Shown: piece by piece, positions 39,488 through 48,341 of the stretch
Layout of the letters: each line of letters opens with the position of its first letter
Position numbering within the stretch: position 1 is the stretch's first letter
Assembly (NCBI GenBank): GCA_035650275.1
Contig: DASRHY010000062.1
Span: forward strand, 25,700-89,699
Reading direction: 5' to 3'
Length of the DNA stretch: 64,000 nucleotides
DNA from: DASRHY01 sp035650275
GTDB taxonomy: Bacteria; Actinomycetota; Actinomycetes; Propionibacteriales; Kribbellaceae
Notes under the pieces: model-generated
What the model was told of the DNA's origin: nothing
What the model saw: only the letters and a program-made list of their open reading frames with translations
Database searches by the model: none
Program-made: the position numbers and the translations under genes

Positions 39488-40978
39488 TCACTCGCCGATC
39501 ACGGCCTCAACGGTCGCACGCGCGCCGCGTTCGTGCAGGGACGACAACGCCGAGGTGTACGACGCGACGAACCGCTCGTCCTGGGCAAGGTCGCCGAACA
39601 GGTCCGGGTCGGAGATGAACGCCAGCGGATCGTCGCGCTGCCGCGCGGCCCGCGCCATCACGATGTCCCGCAGGCGATCCACCACCTCGATCGGCTCGCC
39701 CTGCTCGTCGACACCCTCGGCGTACCGGGCCCAGGCGGCCACGACCAGCGCGGACCGGTCGATGCCGCGGCCTGCGGCGAGCTGCTCACGGATCACCGGT
39801 AGCAGCCATTTCGGGATCCGGTCCGAGGACTCCGCGCACAGCCGGGCCAGTGTGTCGCGCACCTCGGGGTTCGCGAACCGCTCGATCAGCTGGTGCTTGT
39901 ACCGGTCCAGGTCCACGCCCGGCACCGGTGGCAGCGTCGGCGCCCCCTCGTCGTCCATGTAGCCGAGCAGGAACCGGACGAACAGCGGGTCCGTGCAGAC
40001 CTCGTGCGCGTACCGGTAGCCGGCCAGGTAGCCGAGGTAGCAGAGCGCCTGGTGGCTCGCGTTCAGCAGCCGCAGCTTCATCAGCTCGTACGGCTCGACG
40101 TCGTCGACCAGCTGCACCCCGACGTCCTCGTACGGCGGCCGATCGTTGCCGAAGGCATCCTCCAGCACCCACTGCGTGAACGGCTCGCACACCACCGGCC
40201 AGCCGTCGTCGATGCCGAACCGCTCGGCCAGCGCGGCGCGATCGGTGTCCGCGGTCACCGGCGTGATCCGGTCCACCATCGAGTTCGGGAAGCGGACCTC
40301 GCGCTCGATCCAGTCGGCGAGCTCAGGGTCCTTCAGCCGTGCGTACGACGTGAGCATCCGGCGGGCCACGTCGCCGTTGCCCGGGATGTTGTCGCAGGAC
40401 ATCACCGTGTACGGCGTGATACCGGACTCGCGGCGCCGGCGCAACGCCTCGACCACGAACCCGAACGTGCTCACCGGCGGCTCGTCGCCGCGCAGGTCGT
40501 GCTGGATCGCGTCATCGGTGCTGTCCAGCTCGCCGGTCACCTGGTGCACGTGGTAACCGCCCTCGGTGATGGTCAGCGACACGATCCGGGTCGCCGGGTC
40601 GGCCATCCGGGCCAGCACGGCCTGCGGGTCGTCGGGGGCGAACAGGTAGTCGACGATCGAGCCGATCACCCGCGGTTCCAGGGTGCCGTCCGGGTGCTTG
40701 ACGACAAGGGTGTACAGGCAGTCCTGGGCCCGCATCACGTCCCGCATCCGGGCGTCCGCGGGCATCGTGCCGACGCCGGTGATGCCCCAGTCCAGCGCCT
40801 TGCCGTCGTTCATCAGCCGGTCCAGGTACATCGCCTGGTGTGAACGATGGAATCCGCCCACTCCAAAATGCACGATGCCGGAGCTGAGTACGTCTCGGGC
40901 AAATGTCGGCACCGGTACGTGGTCACCGAGCGTGCCCACGGTGGCCGTGGTCAGCCTGGTCAGGCTGTCGGCGGTCAC
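39488..40978 (-). CDS. Mannitol/arabitol-type long-chain polyol dehydrogenase, 496 aa
   Basis: NAD loop IVHFGVGGFHRSHQAMYLD, the FPNSMVDRITP segment and the catalytic motif LMKLRLLNASHQAL (Lys, Asn and His, as in mannitol 2-dehydrogenase) are present; length is standard. Such enzymes oxidise D-mannitol, D-arabitol or D-sorbitol to the 2-ketose. With xylulokinase nearby, D-arabitol to D-xylulose is the most coherent reading, but mannitol cannot be excluded. The GTG at 40978 overlaps the permease stop (GTGA), so it is translationally coupled to the ABC transporter. Confidence 0.9.
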   Translation of the reverse strand: MTADSLTRLTTATVGTLGDHVPVPTFARDVLSSGIVHFGVGGFHRSHQAMYLDRLMNDGKALDWGITGVGTMPADARMRDVMRAQDCLYTLVVKHPDGTLEPRVIGSIVDYLFAPDDPQAVLARMADPATRIVSLTITEGGYHVHQVTGELDSTDDAIQHDLRGDEPPVSTFGFVVEALRRRRESGITPYTVMSCDNIPGNGDVARRMLTSYARLKDPELADWIEREVRFPNSMVDRITPVTADTDRAALAERFGIDDGWPVVCEPFTQWVLEDAFGNDRPPYEDVGVQLVDDVEPYELMKLRLLNASHQALCYLGYLAGYRYAHEVCTDPLFVRFLLGYMDDEGAPTLPPVPGVDLDRYKHQLIERFANPEVRDTLARLCAESSDRIPKWLLPVIREQLAAGRGIDRSALVVAAWARYAEGVDEQGEPIEVVDRLRDIVMARAARQRDDPLAFISDPDLFGDLAQDERFVASYTSALSSLHERGARATVEAVIGE

Positions 40979-41868
40979 TTGACTGCCCCCAGCGAGAGGC
41001 CGCGGACGAGCTTGTCCTGGGCTGCGAACCCGGCGATCAGCACCGGCAGCGACACCAGCGTCGCAGCCGCGCAGAGCTTGGCGAGGAAGAGGCCCTGGCT
41101 GGAGATGAACCCCACCAGGAAGATCGGGGAGGTCGCGGCACGCACCGCGGTGAGGTTCACGGCGAACATGAACTCGTTCCAGCTGAAGATGAAGCAGATC
41201 AGACTCGTGGCCGCGAGCCCCGGCATCGTGATGGGAGCGATGATGGAGACCAGGGTGCGGATGAAGCCCGCGCCGTCCACCTGTGCGGCCTCGAGTATCT
41301 CGAAGGGCACCTCGGCCAGGAAGGAGCGCATCATCCATACCGCGATGGGCAGGTTCATCGACGTGTAGAGGATGACCAGCGTGAATATGTTGTCGAGCAT
41401 CCCGAGGTACTTGACGATGAGGTAGATCGGCAGCAACGCGGCGATCAGCGGCAGGAACTTGGTCGACAGGAAGAAGAACAGCACGTCGGTCCACTTCTCG
41501 ACCGGCTTGATGGACAACGCGTACGCCGCGGGCACAGCTAGCACCAGCACCAGCACCGTGGAGAGCACGCTGGCTGTCGCCGAGTTGATCAGGTACGGAG
41601 CGATATCACGGTCGAAGAGATCGCCGTAGTTGGAGAACGTGATCGGGGCGAGTACGGACGGCGGGTTCGTTGCCGCGTCGGCCTCGTGGTGAAACGAGGT
41701 GAGCACCATCCAGGCAACGGGCAGGAAGAAGATCAAAGTGACGATCCAAGTACCCAGCGCCCACCACGGAAACCCCGATGTCCTCGGCTCGGCCTGGCGC
41801 CGGCGTCGCCGGCCGCGCTGGCTGGTCCTTGGGGCTCTCGTCTGAGGTTTGTCCACCACGGTGGTCAT
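40975..41868 (-). CDS. ABC sugar transporter permease (MalG type), 297 aa
   Basis: Six membrane helices, N-terminal cytoplasmic basic tail (RRRRRQAEPRTSG), and the EAA loop EILEAAQVDGAGFIRTLVS with conserved Gly, as in MalG-type permeases. The NSATASVLSTVLVLVLAVPA helix and ICFIFSWNEFMFAVNLT are typical of the polyol/maltose group. The ATG overlaps the stop of the other permease by four bases. It works with the permease and lipoprotein upstream; the ATPase (MsiK-like) must come from elsewhere, as common in actinobacteria. Confidence 0.93.
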   Translation of the reverse strand: MTTVVDKPQTRAPRTSQRGRRRRRQAEPRTSGFPWWALGTWIVTLIFFLPVAWMVLTSFHHEADAATNPPSVLAPITFSNYGDLFDRDIAPYLINSATASVLSTVLVLVLAVPAAYALSIKPVEKWTDVLFFFLSTKFLPLIAALLPIYLIVKYLGMLDNIFTLVILYTSMNLPIAVWMMRSFLAEVPFEILEAAQVDGAGFIRTLVSIIAPITMPGLAATSLICFIFSWNEFMFAVNLTAVRAATSPIFLVGFISSQGLFLAKLCAAATLVSLPVLIAGFAAQDKLVRGLSLGAVK

Positions 41869-42845
41869 CGGGAGATCTCCTCCTTGAACAGGGACGAGAT
41901 GGTGCGAAGGGCGAAGGTGGCGACGATGATGGTGGCGATCACCGTCACGACGCCGGCAGCAGCGGACTCGCCGTACTCGTACTTCCGGAACGTGGTCAGA
42001 TAGATCTCGTACGGCAGGTTGGTCGTGGCGGAACCGGGCCCACCCTGCGTGATCGTGTAGATGGCGTCGAACGTCTGCAGGACGTAGATCGAGCCGAGCA
42101 GGGCGGAGAGCTCGATGTACTGCCGGAGGTGCGGCAGCGTGATGAAACGGAAGGTCTGGAAGCTGCCGGCACGGTCGATCTTGGCGGCCTCGAGCACGTC
42201 GCCGGGTTGTGACTGGAGGCCGGCCAGCAGGATCAGCATCATGAACGGCGTCCACTGCCACACCAGCGCGGCGATCACGGACGGCATCGGCCACCTCGAC
42301 ACGTAGTCGATCGTCGGGCCCTCCCCGGCGCCGAACAGCTGCCAGATCCAGTTGAGGATGCCGTTGAACAAGCCGTAGTCCGGGTTGTACAACGCGTGCT
42401 TCCACAGCAGCGCCGCCGCCACCGGCATCACCAGGAAAGGTGCGATGAGCAGGGTCCTCGCCAGCCCGCGTCCCGGGAAGCGCTTGTCCAGCAGGATCGC
42501 GAGCCCGAGCCCGATCAGCACACTGATGACCACCACCGACGTGGTCAGGACGACGGTGTTGACGACCGCGTTCCTCAGCCGGGCATCGCTGAAGACGGTG
42601 GCATAGTTCTGCAGACCGGCGAACGATTGGTAGTTCCCCAGCCCCAGGAAGCTCTTCTCGCCGGGTTGCAGGATGTTCCAGTGGAGCGTGGAGATGGCGA
42701 TCGTCAGCACGAACGGGATCTGGGTGATGATGATGGTGAAGATCAGCGCGGGAAGCAGCGGCCCCCTACGACGCCACTTGTCGCGCGCGGTGGGAGGCTG
42801 GGTCGTGGGCGGGGTGGTCGCCGCCTCTGATGCCAGAGCAGTCAT
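41865..42845 (-). CDS. ABC sugar transporter permease (MalF type), 326 aa
   Basis: Six helices with a long N-terminal cytoplasmic tail and the EAA loop VLEAAKIDRAGSFQTFRFI near residue 225. LLPALIFTIIITQIPFVLTI is helix 1. It forms the heterodimeric channel with the following permease. The gene lies 84 bases downstream of the solute-binding lipoprotein on the same strand, and stop and start overlap with the next permease. Confidence 0.93.
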   Translation of the reverse strand: MTALASEAATTPPTTQPPTARDKWRRRGPLLPALIFTIIITQIPFVLTIAISTLHWNILQPGEKSFLGLGNYQSFAGLQNYATVFSDARLRNAVVNTVVLTTSVVVISVLIGLGLAILLDKRFPGRGLARTLLIAPFLVMPVAAALLWKHALYNPDYGLFNGILNWIWQLFGAGEGPTIDYVSRWPMPSVIAALVWQWTPFMMLILLAGLQSQPGDVLEAAKIDRAGSFQTFRFITLPHLRQYIELSALLGSIYVLQTFDAIYTITQGGPGSATTNLPYEIYLTTFRKYEYGESAAAGVVTVIATIIVATFALRTISSLFKEEISR

Positions 42846-42929
42846 GGTTCCTCCAGGTGCGAGACCCCACCGATGACGGAGGTCCCGGGCTAGGGGCGGA
42901 CCGGATGGCGCGGTCCGCCCCGGGCGGGT

Positions 42930-44297
42930 CTACTTCTGCTTGCCTGCCACTTCCTCGGCGAGCTTCTGACCCTTCGCGAGCGCTTGCTCGACCGTGCCTC
43001 GTCCCGCGATGGCCGCGGCGATGTCCTGCGTCACCTTGGTGCCGAGGTCCTGGAACTCCGGGATGTCGACGAACTGGATGCCGATCGTGGGCCGGGGCTG
43101 CACGCCGGGATTGGTCGGATCGACCTCCTCGATCGACTTCAGCGTCATGTCTCCGAAGGCGGCTGAGGCCTGCTTGTACTCCGGGATCTGGTAGGTGCTG
43201 GCCCGCTTTCCGGCTGGAATACGGGACCAGCCGAGCTTCTGGCCCACCAGCTGCTCGTAGCCCTTGCCCGACGCCCACAGCATGAACTTCGAGGCTTCGT
43301 CGGCCTTCTTCGTGGTCTTCGGCATCACCCACGCCCACGTCCACAACCACCCGGAGACCTTGGTCTTGTTCACTGGGGCGAAGACGTAGCCGACCTTGCC
43401 GGCGACCTTGCTGACCTTGGGGTCCTCGAGCGAGCCGGCGGCCGAGGTCGCGTCGTACCACATCGCGACCTTGCTCTGGCTCATCGCGTTCAGGCACTCG
43501 GTGAAGCCTGCCTGCGAGGCACCCGCCTCGCCATGGGCCTTGAGCAGGTTGACGTAGAAGTTGGTCGCCTCGGTGAACTCCGGGGCGTTGACCTGTGCCT
43601 GCCAGTCCTTGGTGAACCAGGTGCCACCGAAGGTGTTGACCACAGTCGTCAGGGACGCGCCCAGCTCGCCCCACCCGGGCAGACCCCGCAGGCAGATGCC
43701 CTTCATGCCGGGCGCCGCGCCGTCGACCTTCGCGGCCATGTCGGCGACCTGCTGCCAGGTCGGACGCTGCGGCATCGTGATGCCCTTGTTCGCGAAGATG
43801 TCCTTCCGATACATCAGGAACGAGGACTCTCCGTAGAAGGGCAGGCCATACAGCTTGCTGTCCTCGCCGGACAGCGACTGCACCATCGGCTTGAGCAGGT
43901 CGGCCTTGTCGAAGTTGCTGTCGGCGTCGGCGTACGAGTCGAGCTCGTGCAGCCAGCTGTTCTTCGCCCAGATCGGCACCTCGTAGGCGCCCACGGTGGC
44001 GACGTCGTACTGGCCGGCCCCTGTCGCAACGTCCTGCGTGACCTTGTCACGCAGCTCGTTCTCGGGCAGCACGGTGTAGTTCACCTTGATGCCGGTGTCC
44101 TTCGTGAAGCTGTCCGCGGTCAGCTTCTGGATGTCCACCATCTGCGGGTTGCCGACCATGAGGACGTTGATGGACTTCTCACCATCGCCGCCACCACCGC
44201 CGCCACCGCCGCCGGCCCCACTACAGCTGGACATGATCAGCCCTGCGGCCAGTGGCAGGGCCACCGCGATCGTCGTACTCCTGAACCTGGTGCGCAC
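42930..44297 (-). CDS. Polyol/sugar ABC transporter solute-binding lipoprotein, 455 aa
   Basis: Start GTG at 44297 has GGAGG nine bases upstream. The N terminus is a lipoprotein signal (basic start, AVALPLAAGLIMSSC; the lipobox Cys follows MSS), then a Gly-run (GAGGGGGGGGGD) and the mature domain of family 1 binding proteins (SINVLMVGNPQMVDIQKLT, SKVAMWYDATSAAG, WAWVMPKTTKKADEA). It delivers the polyol to the permeases. Expression is likely controlled by the SorC regulator through the palindromes in the shared spacer. Confidence 0.92.
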   Translation of the reverse strand: MRTRFRSTTIAVALPLAAGLIMSSCSGAGGGGGGGGGDGEKSINVLMVGNPQMVDIQKLTADSFTKDTGIKVNYTVLPENELRDKVTQDVATGAGQYDVATVGAYEVPIWAKNSWLHELDSYADADSNFDKADLLKPMVQSLSGEDSKLYGLPFYGESSFLMYRKDIFANKGITMPQRPTWQQVADMAAKVDGAAPGMKGICLRGLPGWGELGASLTTVVNTFGGTWFTKDWQAQVNAPEFTEATNFYVNLLKAHGEAGASQAGFTECLNAMSQSKVAMWYDATSAAGSLEDPKVSKVAGKVGYVFAPVNKTKVSGWLWTWAWVMPKTTKKADEASKFMLWASGKGYEQLVGQKLGWSRIPAGKRASTYQIPEYKQASAAFGDMTLKSIEEVDPTNPGVQPRPTIGIQFVDIPEFQDLGTKVTQDIAAAIAGRGTVEQALAKGQKLAEEVAGKQK

Positions 44298-44386
44298 AGC
44301 TGCCTCCAGATGGTGTCGATCCTCTGCGTCATGTATTGCGGTCGACCTGCGCTCCACGTCCGGCGGTGCGTGTGTCCCATCGCCGC

Positions 44387-44489
44387 GCTCATATGAGCAC
44401 CGTCCCGCTCACATATGAGTGAATCGGGCTCTTGCGCGACTGTCAAGAGGTCGTGCGACACTTGGGCAGCGCAGCGCTCATCTGAGCGC
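44387..44489. promoter_or_regulatory. Palindromic operators between polyol transporter and SorC regulator
   Basis: GCTCATATGAGC (44387-44398) is a perfect 12-bp palindrome; CTCACATATGAGTG (44408-44421) is a related imperfect site 20 bases on; GCGCTCA-TC-TGAGCGC (44474-44489) is a perfect 16-bp palindrome with the same GCTCA/TGAGC arms. All lie in the 215-base spacer between divergent genes, and the last is 24 bases before the SorC ATG. They are the best candidates for SorC binding. Confidence 0.78.
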
Positions 44490-44512
44490 CGGATCCAGGA
44501 CAGGAGGGGCGG

Positions 44513-45472
44513 ATGGAGCCGACCACCTTCACCGGGGGGCCGGCGCAGCTGGTACTGACTGCGTCGATAGCCCGGCGGTACTACGTGGACGGCCGGTCCA
44601 AGGTCGAGATCGCGGACGAGTTCCAGCTCAGCCGGTTCAAGGTCGCCCGGCTGCTCGAGGCTGCGCGCAGCAGCGGGATGGTGCGGATCGAGATCGGGTA
44701 CCCGGGCGGGATCGACCTGGACCTGTCCGCCCGGCTGCAGGAGACGCTCGGGCTGCGCCGCGCGATCGTGGTCGACACCCCGGAGGAGGACCCGGCAGCG
44801 CTACGGCTGCAGCTCGGCAAGGCCGCGGCGGACCTGCTCACCGAGATCGTCACCGCCGAGGATGTCCTCGGCCTGGCCTGGGCGCGCGCTGTCACCGCGA
44901 TGACCGACGCACTGGTCTCGCTGGCTCCGGCGCCCGTGGTCCAGCTCACCGGCGCGCTGACCCGGCCGGACGTTGATGCGAACTCGGTCGAGCTGGTACG
45001 GAACGTGGCCCGGCTGTCCGGCGGCGCGGCGTACCTGTTCTACGCACCGCTGGTGGTCCCGGACGCCGCCTCGGCCCGCATCGTGCGGCAGCAGCCGGAG
45101 GTGGCAGACGCGATCTCGCGGTTCACGTCGGTGACCAAGGCCGTCGTCGGGCTGGGCCACTGGTCGGCCGGGCAGTCCACCCTGTACGACGCGTTCGACG
45201 ACAAGGCGCGCGGGCAGCTGGAGCGCAGCGGCGTGGTCGCGGACGTGTCCGGGGTGTTCGTGACCGCGGCCGGAGAGCCGGTGAAGAGCCGGGTGACCGA
45301 CCGGCTGATTGCGATCGACGCCGAGCAGATGAACACTATCGACGAGGTGATAGCGATCCCGTACGGGCTGGCGAAGGTGGACGCGGTACGCGCCGCAGTC
45401 CGCAGCGGGCTGGTCAACGGCCTGGTCACGCACAGCCCGCTCGCCCGGGCGCTGGTCGACAGTGATGGGTGA
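44513..45472 (+). CDS. SorC/DeoR-type sugar-binding transcriptional regulator, 319 aa
   Basis: The N-terminal HTH is SIARRYYVDGRSKVEIADEF, QLSRFKVARLLEAARSSG; the effector domain (about residues 60-319) has the SorC pattern LAWARAVTAMTDALV, VVQLTGALTRPDVD and VVGLGHWSAGQSTL. Effector should be a phosphorylated or free sugar, likely from the polyol pathway encoded opposite. GAGGGGCGG before the ATG can be the ribosome binding site. It overlaps the phosphotransferase gene slightly. Confidence 0.92.
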   Translation: MEPTTFTGGPAQLVLTASIARRYYVDGRSKVEIADEFQLSRFKVARLLEAARSSGMVRIEIGYPGGIDLDLSARLQETLGLRRAIVVDTPEEDPAALRLQLGKAAADLLTEIVTAEDVLGLAWARAVTAMTDALVSLAPAPVVQLTGALTRPDVDANSVELVRNVARLSGGAAYLFYAPLVVPDAASARIVRQQPEVADAISRFTSVTKAVVGLGHWSAGQSTLYDAFDDKARGQLERSGVVADVSGVFVTAAGEPVKSRVTDRLIAIDAEQMNTIDEVIAIPYGLAKVDAVRAAVRSGLVNGLVTHSPLARALVDSDG

Positions 45473-46253
45473 GACCGAGACGCGACTGCTCGGCGGAACG
45501 GCGAACCGCGGCCTGGTGGTGCAGGTCGGCGACACGGTACGACGTCCGCTGCGCGCGTCGAGTCCGGCGACGCATGCGGTGCTGAAGCATCTCGAGAGCG
45601 TGGACTTCGAGGAAGCGCCGCGGCTGCTGGGCATCGACGACCGGGGCCGGGAGGTGTTGTCGTACCTGCCGGGCGAGACGGTGCTGCCGCCGTACCCGGC
45701 CTGGTCGATGACCGACGCCGCACTGGCCAGCGTGGCGCGGCTGCTGCGCCGGTACCACGAGGCGGTCGCCGGGTTCGACCCGTCCGGCTACGACTGGGTC
45801 GAGCCGGTGCCCCCGTCGTACGACGAGGGTCTGGTCAGCCACAACGACCCGAACCTGGACAACGTGATCTTCCGCGACGGGACCGCTGTGGGGCTGATCG
45901 ACTTCGACCTGGCCGGGCCGGGCTCGGCCCTGTGGGACGTCGCGGCGGCGATCCGGCTGTGGGCGCCGCTGCGGCCGGACCCGGACATCGCCGACCCGCG
46001 GCACGGCCGGGCGCTGTCGCGGATGCGGTTGTTCGCCGATGTCTACGGCCTCTCCGGTGCGGACCGGGAACGGCTGGTCGACGCGGCCGTCGCGAACCAC
46101 GTCTGGTGCATGGACTACGTCCGCCGTGGGGCGGAGAACGGTCACCCGTGGTTCCACCGGCGATGGTCCGGTGGTGAGGCGGAGCTCACCGACCGGACCA
46201 ACGCCTGGTTCGCGGAGTACGACGCGGAACTGCGGGCGGCCGTCCGCTCCTAG
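45465..46253 (+). CDS. Aminoglycoside phosphotransferase-family (APH) kinase-like protein, 262 aa
   Basis: APH fold: catalytic loop LVSHNDPNLDNVIF and metal-binding GLIDFDLAGPGSALWDVAAA (DFD plus downstream Asp-Trp-Ala pattern). The N-terminal nucleotide lobe is short. Such proteins phosphorylate small molecules, not necessarily aminoglycosides. The ATG at 45465 overlaps the SorC stop; co-expression with the regulator is therefore likely. It is convergent with the broken ABC transporter, sharing its last bases. Confidence 0.85.
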   Translation: MGETETRLLGGTANRGLVVQVGDTVRRPLRASSPATHAVLKHLESVDFEEAPRLLGIDDRGREVLSYLPGETVLPPYPAWSMTDAALASVARLLRRYHEAVAGFDPSGYDWVEPVPPSYDEGLVSHNDPNLDNVIFRDGTAVGLIDFDLAGPGSALWDVAAAIRLWAPLRPDPDIADPRHGRALSRMRLFADVYGLSGADRERLVDAAVANHVWCMDYVRRGAENGHPWFHRRWSGGEAELTDRTNAWFAEYDAELRAAVRS

Positions 46254-47264
46254 CTGGCGGCCATCGGTCGGGTGAACCGAGCCCGCGCCCACAGGTAGCC
46301 GATGAGTGCGATCGCCAGACACCACGCGACGGCCGCGGGGCCGTCGCTGCCGATCTGAGTGCCGAGCAGCAGGCCGCGCAGCGTCTCGATGATCGGCGTG
46401 AACGGCTGGTACTCGGCGAACCAGCGCACCCCGACGACATCGAGTCCGTTGGCACGAAGGCGCTGCCGATGAACGGCAGGTACATGATCGGCATCACGAT
46501 GTTGCTCGCACCCTCAGGGCTCTTCGACACCAGGCCAAGAGCGACGCCGAGCCACGTGAGCGAGAAGCACAGCAGCACCAGGAAGCCGATGGCCAGGAGC
46601 CAGTCCGTCGCGCTCGCGTTCGGCCTGAAGCCGGCCAGCACCGCGACCCCGAGCAGGAGCACGACGCTGGCCATCGACTGGATCACGCTGCCGAACACGT
46701 GCCCGGTCAGCAGCGAGGTACGGGAGATCGCCATCGTGCGGAACCGCGCGATGATGCCCTCGGTCAGGTCGGTGCAGACGCTGATCGCGGTCTGCGCCGG
46801 GCCCATGGCGAGGGTCATGATGACGATGCCCGGTGTGAGGTAGTCGATGTAGTCGCCGCCGCCCTTCGCCATACCGCCGATGCCGGCGCCCAGCGCGTCA
46901 CCGAGCACGAAGACGAACAGCAGCAGCATGAGCACCGGCATCCCGATCATCATCATCGTCAGGCCCGGGTACCGCTTGGCGTGCAGCAGGTTGCGGCGGA
47001 GCATCGTCGTGGAGTCGGTCATCGCGTAGCTCCATCGGACTGTCTCCTTCTGGTCGGTGGGCTGCGCGTCGTCGTCGCGGGACACCTCGCCGAGCGCTCG
47101 GGCGGCCTCCTCGAGCCGGGCCGGGTCGTTGAACTGCAGGCTGAGTGGCCGCCGGGGATCTGCCGCTTGAGCTCGGCCGCGGTGCCCTGCGCGACCAGCC
47201 GGCCGTGGTCCAGGACGGCGATCCGGTCGGCCAGGTGGTCGGCCTCCTCCAGGTACTTATACGG
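46250..47264 (-). pseudogene. Degraded DrrAB-type ABC exporter (ATPase fragment plus frameshifted permease)
   Basis: The permease reads MTDSTTMLRRNLLHAKRYPG to LPFIGSAFVPTDSM (47022 to about 46443) and then shifts frame; the true continuation is VRWFAEYQPFTPIIETLRGL to FTRPMAAS, ending with TAG at 46250-46252. Upstream, only the last part of a DrrA-type ATPase remains: YLEEADHLADRIAVLDHGRL, AAELKRQIPGGH (47257 to about 47145), then another shift before LQFNDPARLEEAARALGEVS. The Walker A and B regions are missing. A relative of daunorubicin-type exporters has decayed here. Confidence 0.85.
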
Positions 47265-47305
47265 CTACTCCTTGGCAAGGCCGACTTTTGGCTAGTGTCC
47301 TGGCC

Positions 47306-48316
47306 ATGGGTGGTGCCGAGGGCGCGGTGGCGACGTACCGCAGAACTCACCAGCAGTACATCGGCGGCGCGCGAAAGCTGGAGGCGCTGATCAGTGAGCT
47401 GATCGGCGAGGAGGAGGGCATCAACTACCTCAGCGTCGCCGCCCGTGCGAAGGACCCGGCGTCGTTCGAGGCCAAGGCGTGCCGGGTGCATCCGGCGGAC
47501 CCCTCGCGGCCCAAGTACGACGACCCGCTGCGGCAGATCACCGACCTGGTCGCGGCCCGGGTGATCACCTACCTCGCGGAGGCGGTCGACCGGGTTTGCG
47601 AGGTGATCGAGCGCGAGTTCGAGATCGTCGAGCACACCGACATGGGCGCCGACGTGAAGGCCCGCGGCGGGTTCGGGTACTCCAGCCGGCACTTCCTGGT
47701 CCGGCTCAGTCCCGCCCGCGCCGAGCAGGCCGAGTACGACGTGCTGCGCGGTCTGACGATGGAGATCCAGGTGCGTACCGCGGTCCAGCACGCCTGGGCC
47801 GAGGTCGAGCACGACATCCGCTACAAGGTCGCGATCCCGGACGAACGGCGGCCCGAGTTCGACCGCAGGTTCCTGCTGGCCGCGGCGCTGATCGAGCTCG
47901 CGGACACCGAGTTCACCGCGATCGACACGATGTACCGGGGGCTTGCCGCAGAGGAGCAGCCCACCGGTGGTGACACGTTCTCCACGGACACGCTCACAAC
48001 GTATCTGACCCGGCGCTACCCGGACGCGCCGCTCGCCCGGACCGTGAACTACGCCTGGATGCTGGACATCCTGGCCCGGCTCGGCGTCGACTCCGAGGAA
48101 CGGCTGTCCGACCTACTCCGCGACGTCGACAGCACCGCCGTCCAGGCCGCGATGAACCACCGCTTCCCGGCCGGCATGGTCCGGCGCCTCGACGACGACC
48201 TGCTGGCCGCTCAAGGCGGGGACTATCTCGCGTTGTTCGGTGACGAGGAGCGCAGGCTGGGGATCCTCCGCAGCCGGCTGAAGGCACTGGTTCGGGCCGG
48301 ACTCCTGCCGGAGTGA
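47306..48316 (+). CDS. RelA/SpoT nucleotidyltransferase-domain protein (alarmone synthetase-like), 336 aa
   Basis: The RelA_SpoT synthetase core spans about residues 30-200: YLSVAARAKDPASFEAKACR, YDDPLRQITDLVAARVITYL, GGFGYSSRHFLVRL and EIQVRTAVQHAWAEVEHDIR. There is no HD hydrolase domain, so it belongs to the small-alarmone-synthetase-like group. The C-terminal 130 residues are helical and unassigned. The ATG at 47306 lies eight bases after a TAGTGT -10 box (47293-47298), so the mRNA would be leaderless. Product could be (p)ppGpp or another pyrophosphorylated nucleotide; toxic relatives exist. Confidence 0.85.
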   Translation: MGGAEGAVATYRRTHQQYIGGARKLEALISELIGEEEGINYLSVAARAKDPASFEAKACRVHPADPSRPKYDDPLRQITDLVAARVITYLAEAVDRVCEVIEREFEIVEHTDMGADVKARGGFGYSSRHFLVRLSPARAEQAEYDVLRGLTMEIQVRTAVQHAWAEVEHDIRYKVAIPDERRPEFDRRFLLAAALIELADTEFTAIDTMYRGLAAEEQPTGGDTFSTDTLTTYLTRRYPDAPLARTVNYAWMLDILARLGVDSEERLSDLLRDVDSTAVQAAMNHRFPAGMVRRLDDDLLAAQGGDYLALFGDEERRLGILRSRLKALVRAGLLPE

Positions 48317-48341
48317 TCGCTGCCGGTGCGAGGATGTCCGC

